Of a stretch of DNA of 64,000 nucleotides, positions 58,275 to 64,000 are shown one piece after another. Made by a program: the position numbers and the translations under genes. Source of the stretch: Topomyia yanbarensis (lineage: Eukaryota; Arthropoda; Insecta; Diptera; Culicidae); assembly GCF_030247195.1 (NCBI RefSeq), contig NC_080671.1:62347589-62411588 (forward strand), written 5' to 3'. The notes under the pieces were generated by a model. That model saw only the letters and a list, made by a program, of their open reading frames with translations. It was not told the origin of the DNA and ran no database searches. The first letter of the stretch is position 1. The number at the start of each line of letters is the position of its first letter.

Positions 58275-58890
58275 ATTTCTTTGGTTGTTATTTAACCGCC
58301 GATTTAGATAGTTGTACACATAAATGAATAATGTAATTTATTTTTATTATTACTCGTTCTTCGTCAGATACCGCACAAAATATAAGGGAAAATGGTCGGT
58401 TGCCAGCAACTTTTGACAGAATGCAGCTATCATCATTCTGACAAATTTAATTTGTGCGTTATATTCGCACGTTATTTTTGAGCCGATGCATCCACAGATA
58501 TAAGAGATAGAAATCAACTTGCTTAACAAAAATTATGTACTTTCTTATGCCGAACATAATCTTAGAACATTTTTAAATTCTAAAAAATTACTCTGAAAAG
58601 TTATTTTGAAAAAAGCGATTTTCAGGGGTGTATCATAGAAAATTCCACAGATGTGTATTAAAATCAAAAGAGATACCTAGTCTCTTCAGCAAAGTTGTTT
58701 CTCATTATATTTGCTACAACTTTGCTGAATACAGTTTTTTTTATTATTTTCATAAATGACGAAACAAAAATTTCTCAGCTTTAGGGGGATGAATCACCAA
58801 ACTAATACTTTAATACGATAGGGAATATTTTATAGACAAACACTATAGCTCGAAAATCGTTTTTTCGTGGTCAAAACAATTTCGATCAAA
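58275..58890 (+). repeat. Tandem duplication, unit copy 2, right part
   Basis: Continues copy 1 from TTTCTTTGGTTGTTATTTAA through TTTTTCGTGGTCAAAACAAT, including the CGTTCTTCGTCAGATACCGC and AGCAAAGTTGT landmarks. Similarity to copy 1 stops at about 58890. Confidence 0.78.
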
Positions 58891-58895
58891 ATTTG

Positions 58896-59215
58896 CTTTT
58901 GAATATGGAGTACGCGTCGAAATCAAAATGACGGGGTATTGAGACTGAAATATAATGAAAAGAGTCGAATACTATATAGTTTTATTCAAAAGACAATCGG
59001 CACATTTCATATGGATCACTTATGTAATTGTATTTCCATTGGATTGCTTATTTTCTGGCAGTCCGCCAACTTACCACATACATACCGCCAACTTACCCCG
59101 AGGCTGTGGTAAGTTGGCGGCGCTTCCTCGTCACATATTTTTGTGTCTAGAAATGAAGACAACGTATCAAACATTTTAATAAAATTCGGAGATGTTGCCA
59201 ACAATCTACCCTTTC
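58896..59215 (+). mobile_element. TA-element fragment, GTAAGTTGGCGG family, copy 3
   Basis: Matches 52105-52375: AATATGGAGTACGCGTCGAA, CAAAATGACGGGGT, TACCGCCAACTTACCCCG, then TTGCCAACAATCTAC. The left half and the end are missing. The motif GTAAGTTGGCGG and its complement occur here in close inverted pairs. Confidence 0.68.
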
Positions 59216-61589
59216 GTGTAATGTGTTCCATTATGCACCCCATTTTTTGTGGCAAATGTTGAGTTCTCTATCATCCAATCAATATGAGTATTTTTTCGGA
59301 TCGTACCTGACGAGTAGTAATGCATAGTGGGATAATTGATATCTTTACAAACTTCTTTGATATTTTTCTGCATTTTTATATATTTAACACAAATGAAAAC
59401 AGAAAATTTAAATCTTACCGACATTGGCTTCTGTTTAAATCCATTGGCGTTGAAGTCAAGGCAATTCTTTTGTGATAATTAAAAGAATTGAGATAATATA
59501 GGCCTTCCAGAAAATATAGCTGGGAACAATTGCATCAATTAGAGTATAAAAATGAGTAGTTCACCGCTTTGAAATCAAGAAAAACATTTTTCCGAACTAG
59601 ACTAAAAATTTTATAAATTGCGATTAGGCACGTCATTGCTTCTTCCCCTAATGGTAAAGTAAGCATTGTATGGACCATGTTATGATGCTTATGACCATGT
59701 TTTGCTGAGAAGAATCAAGAAGAGTACAAGTAGTAGTCGAAATACCGGTATCTGTTGTTAAATAGTGAAGTGCAAGTACATTTCACTACAAATAAACGTA
59801 GTGGAATTAAATGGTAAAAAACCTGTGTAAAGTGCTACGTGCATTCCACTAAGACCTCCGTTTGCGTGTATATTGAGCATTATTAATTAATATTATTGCA
59901 GCGTTTTGGACGTAAATTTCAATTAAAAAGACGAAATTTCTTTAATATCCTACCAAACGATATTAATGGAACTGTATAAATATGTATTGTGTCTACGTCT
60001 TACCGATTTCATGAGTATGAATGATAGACTAGGAGCATAACCATATGTATATAGCTGAGCAGTGATTGCTTTCAGTGATATACCAAGTTCACCGATAAAT
60101 TTACAAATTATACCAGTAATAATTTGCATCATATGGAGTGTACTTATCAGAAAAATTAACAGTAAACTCATTTAACAACGATAGTACAGCGGATTAGTTC
60201 ACCAAACATCATTCAAACTGTTTCACGTAATTATATACACGTAATCGAAATATAATGAACAATAAGTTTGCACTTGCGATATTGTTTGTATGTAACTGTG
60301 TACACGAAGCACATACATACACACACGCACACATCAACTCTCACTGACTCGGGAAGAGCTGAGCCAATATTTATTCAATGAGGTTTTACGCAATAAATCA
60401 GTTTGTTGCCTGGCTGTCGGGAATATTTTCCTGTCAGCAGTGAGCAACCGACACCTCCCAGTGGAGCAAATAGGCCGTGTTGAAAAATACACTTCCCAAA
60501 GGATACTTTTCCATATGTGCACTGTGATTACGGTGTGATTTGCATTAAACACACTCCGGTGGTGGCGAAGGTGAAAAAATATTTTCCGATTCTAATTGCT
60601 GTCCATTATTTAGACTAACACTCCACTGGACAATTTGCGTAATTAGTGTTGCAATTGTGGTTCGATACGAATATACGCAATCAAATCATTATGGAGTTAG
60701 CTTTTTGAACGAGTCTAGCGTTAAAGCTTGTAATTGCCGTTACTCTATTACATTTAAAATCAGTCATATAGCTTAATAGGAGGGGTGGAGCTAAGTCGGT
60801 TAAAAGGCATACTTTTAAAAACAAAATGTGGCTATATAGAGAGCGTTAGTATATTCATTCAACTTCCTTGTAATAATGCCACATTTCAAAAATATTTAAA
60901 ATATATAAAATATATAATAAAGTGGATCTCCGGAGGCAGCTCTTTGAAAACTTGTTCTGCGGTGTACATCATAACTCAAAATCTACTAGACCAATCATTT
61001 TGAATTTTTGCACAAATTTATAGGCACATTAGAAGATGTTCCCTCAATGGGATTGTCAGACTCTCACTCTTTGGTGAATAAGGAAGCGTAGTAATTAGAC
61101 GTGGCCAGTGGTCTGACGGTCTATACAATTTCTTTTCGTTCTTAAAAGAAAACTTCAGTTTTTACCCGCATAATTTGTAAGCTGAATATGTCGAGAGGTC
61201 ATGCGAAATCTTTCCACAGTAGGAAAACTTTTCAGCAAATTTTGGAAGAGCAGGTCCGGCGAAGAGCTCATACCTTCGCAATTAAGGCCCCTGTCGAAAA
61301 TACACCATCATTCTCGACTTCCCGGGCAGGTACGTAGACGAGCTACTTCTTCGTAAAAAGCTCGCAGTGAGCAATCATATTTACCTGTTTAAGATCACTG
61401 AAAATTAATACAATAAAATTTAAAAGAAGGGAGAAATAAGTAAAGAGCTGTTGAATATTTGTAGTATCCATAAACACATTTTCGCTGGGTAACCCATAAA
61501 CACATTTTCGCTGGGCCGTCGGCGATACTACCCGTTACCAAAGGGTGTTTCCAAATAGCCACCAGGTACTATCCGGGAATTTGTATTTT
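59216..61589. other. Non-coding, mostly single-copy-looking
   Basis: 59250-59300 relates to the interior of the 21256 element (CATCCAATCAATATGAGTAT). 60820-60900 and 62300-62380 are diverged copies of each other (AGCGTTAGT-TATTCA, CAACATTT). A 27-bp tandem pair CCATAAACACATTTTCGCTG lies at 61469-61520. No gene supported. Confidence 0.45.
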
Positions 61590-61777
61590 CACTTACACAC
61601 GCGATGTCTGAGCTTTCGTCACTGGGAGTAGAAATAACTTTGAGTACAATTGCCGTAACCAATGTAATGCAGTAGTGGGAATTGCGAAAATGCGACAAAT
61701 TTTTAGTAATACATAGATCCCCACCCTATGCTTATCTTATAACCCACTCGGGTTAAAAGTGTTACACCGACCCTGCA
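61590..61777 (-). mobile_element. Decayed end of the small hAT-like family
   Basis: TAGATCCCCACCCTATGCTT, AACCCACTCGGGTTAAAAGT and CACCGACCCTG parallel the right end of the 49681-49961 copy. The other terminus and the target duplication are not recognisable. Confidence 0.6.
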
Positions 61778-61843
61778 AATTGCTTACAAAATAATCCATT
61801 TCATGACGAATATAGTGATAGTTTTGTTTGAATTTTATATGTC

Positions 61844-61915
61844 ACTAGCTGATACCCATCGCGCGTTGCTGCGCTTATCAACAAAATAGGAGGAAAACAC
61901 AATTTGTTCCGATTT
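61844..61915 (-). mobile_element. Helitron 3' terminus
   Basis: On the minus strand it ends GCGCGATGGGTATCAGCTAGT-like, with the canonical CTAGT terminus, preceded by AGCAACGC. The flanking GTTTTCCTCCTATTTTGTTG matches the 40062-40228 fragment. Confidence 0.72.
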
Positions 61916-64000
61916 CAGCTAATTCAGCTATCAAAATAAGTCTAAGGTTAGTAAGAATAGCTAACTAATATAGCAAGTTAAAATCACATACAAAATCTTT
62001 TAATTTTTTTAATAGCTTACAATTCCGCGAATTAAAAAACTTGCTACATGAAAATCCGCGTAAAAAGTAACTTGTGTGAACTTAAATTTATTTCTTTTGG
62101 GAGTGGAGGAACATTACATTGTTTTCTTTAATCAATAAGAGTTGAAGCCCGTCATAAACAATTAAACAAAATGCTACGTCATTTATGAATGGCCCCTAAA
62201 TAGCTATATTTTCAAAACTATGTTCTTTATCGACAACGTGGGCATGATGAGGTTAAGAAGAGGGAAGGTATTTTCGGCAAAAAAATCGTTCTAATTTTGT
62301 TTGTATGATACCGACAGCGTTAGTCTATTCAGTCAATTTCCATTGTATATTGCAACATTTGAACAATATTTTCCTGAGCTTTCACTGCAAAAAAATGCCC
62401 TCCCCTACGTTGACGGGCTTGACGGTATTGCAAACATCATCAAGCATACTTCGTGCATCAGTTTTAAAGAACCTTTGACAGACAGTTGCTTTACGATGGA
62501 TATTGCATTACATCTTGATAGTGGCGCATCGTGGAGGCCGAGAGGGTTTATGGGCTTTTTTTATATTTTGAATTTTTAAATATTTGGCACCAGCCCATCA
62601 AAGAAATGTAAAAGTGTTAGTGTGCTAGTCATATGTCTATCTGTGTATGTGTTTTTCGGAGTATTAGTGACAGCTGGGTCAGGGGATGGATGCAGAACTG
62701 GCGTATATGATAGAACAGTGGGTAATTTATTGTCGAGTGTGTAATTGATTCTTTCCTAGGATTCGTTGGCCCACAGAGAACAGACGTCCATCTTCAGCAT
62801 CCAACTTGTGTAAAATCTCTAACGGTTTCGAAGGAGGTTGGGATATCCAAACCAGGTGCGCTACTGTCGTCATGTTTTTGTGGCTGAGTTAGACAGAATT
62901 GACAGCGGTTATTCCTCTACGGACTTCCAGCATTAATTCCAGCTCAAATGCATCAACCAATAGAGTCGGAATCGGTTGTTTTCTTTGAGCAAGATTCCAT
63001 ACTGACTCTATTCAGGATTTCGAACCGGTTCCGGAATGGATTTGATGGATAGTTGGGATAGCGGCGCTAGTGTTTATCGTATACTAATTCAAATGTTTAC
63101 ACACGTTTTTTAAATATTTTTGTTCGATCATGGATGTTTGTTCTCTGTGGTTGGTCATTGAATCGGATTGTTAAATTAGGGTACGATCAATTTACCGGCG
63201 CATCATTTATTCCCAGTCAGCATAGTATGACAAAATCCTAGCGGAATGCAGTTGTCGTTAATGGGGAATAAATATTATTTATTAGCATTTAGACGAGTTC
63301 GAGAAGTTTGTTTTCATGTCCGTGTATTCTTTTCTGCTACTCTCTCATATACATTATATTCTCTCATATACATTCACATTCACTCATTCCAAATGAATAA
63401 ACGGTCGTGGCCTTGACGATAACACAAACCTGGTTACAAATGCGAACACGCAAATGCAATCATCCACACATACCTACGCTCGCGATCTCGTCAACATTAA
63501 AATACCCCGATTATTAAGTGAACGGTTTAGCACATGTAAATTTGCAAACACGGCCTCAAGCATTAACTCACCGCTCGGGCGTTCACTTCCGGACTACCGT
63601 ACCCTCGGTCCTAGCAGCCAAGACTCTTGCCTTCAGTTGGACCAATCGAAAAAAATGTCGCTCATATCCACTAGACAACAAGTTCCATGACGACTTGACC
63701 GGGAACTCTTGTGATATAGAAGAAACCCTCTTCTAGTATTGAACTGTACGTTCATGAACGCACGCATGGTTATATAATCGAAATCATCCACACGAAGTTA
63801 CATACACATGACATACTTCTACGCGATCGAACAGGTTAACTTACAAACACCCGAGCCCTTCGCGATGAAATACAAAGACTAGCATGCAATCGCGATCAAC
63901 CACGCACAACTATTTTCGAGATTTCGCTAATAATCTGATTAACGCGGTCTCAAGCACGCACATATAATCACTTATTCCCAAGCGATCGTATAGTACCTAC
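61916..64000. other. Non-coding to window end
   Basis: Contains the isolated MITE end at 62168-62198 and a weak frame at 62301-62579 (+) without a domain. 63340-64000 is richer in C and A with repeated CACACATAC/CTCATATACATT words. No gene supported. Confidence 0.45.

Noticed and set aside
61469..61520. Regulatory tandem repeat CCATAAACACATTTTCGCTG
   Set aside because: Only two copies and no gene nearby; more simply a small local duplication.

Overview
This is eukaryotic, repeat-dominated, AT-rich DNA. It most resembles a culicine mosquito genome, probably Aedes. I infer that from the density and mix of small inverted-repeat elements with TA, TTAA or 8-bp target duplications, a tRNA-derived SINE on the minus strand, Helitron and mariner relics, and a decayed R1/Jockey-type retrotransposon. 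There is no operon structure, no prokaryotic gene and no intact transposase or reverse transcriptase. The species call is inference.

Only one gene is convincing: an intronless, secreted His/Lys/Gly-rich protein of 235 residues at 16194-16901 (+), with a TATA box and a poly(A) signal in the expected places. It resembles the uncharacterised insect family DUF4779. A few other open stretches look weakly exon-like (13160-13471, 26506-26670, 31132-31575, 44060-44670) and are given low confidence.

Layout. 0.8-1.6 kb: two MITEs, one a near-perfect 206-bp hairpin. 2.0-11.7 kb: a satellite-like locus. A ~600-bp module occurs three times (two copies face each other), five ~516-bp units run on the minus strand, older diverged units follow, and two ~515-bp units run on the plus strand. 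A further diverged member lies at 34.7-35.65 kb. 11.9-12.5 kb: a TA-flanked element. 14.1-15.0 kb: a degenerate tandem repeat. 16.1-16.95 kb: the gene. 18.5-20.7 kb: a hAT-like element with a second hAT-like element inside it. 21.3-22.9 and 27.0-27.9 kb: two further TA-flanked elements. 23.2-24.7 kb: AT-rich low-complexity DNA. 24.9-25.3 kb: a foldback with 121-bp arms. 28.3-30.3 kb: a probable retroposon between 26-bp direct repeats. 32.58-32.94 kb: about 52 copies of a heptamer.

33.0-34.0 kb: a retrotransposon relic. 35.8-39.1 kb: small MITEs, a dead mariner transposase and a hAT-like MITE. 40.0-40.5 kb: head-to-tail Helitron ends. 42.3-43.25 kb: MITE, foldback-arm and SINE fragments. 45.8-47.2 kb: a CCCGGGA-rich hAT-like element with a perfect 8-bp duplication and a MITE inside. 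48.4-50.0 kb: more MITEs and a second copy of the small hAT family. 51.9-52.45 kb: another TA element. 55.0-58.9 kb: a tandem duplication whose second copy is split by a 2.25-kb inverted-repeat element. 59-64 kb: mostly single-copy-looking sequence with hAT and Helitron fragments. Interruptions of one repeat by another give a relative order of insertion at several places.
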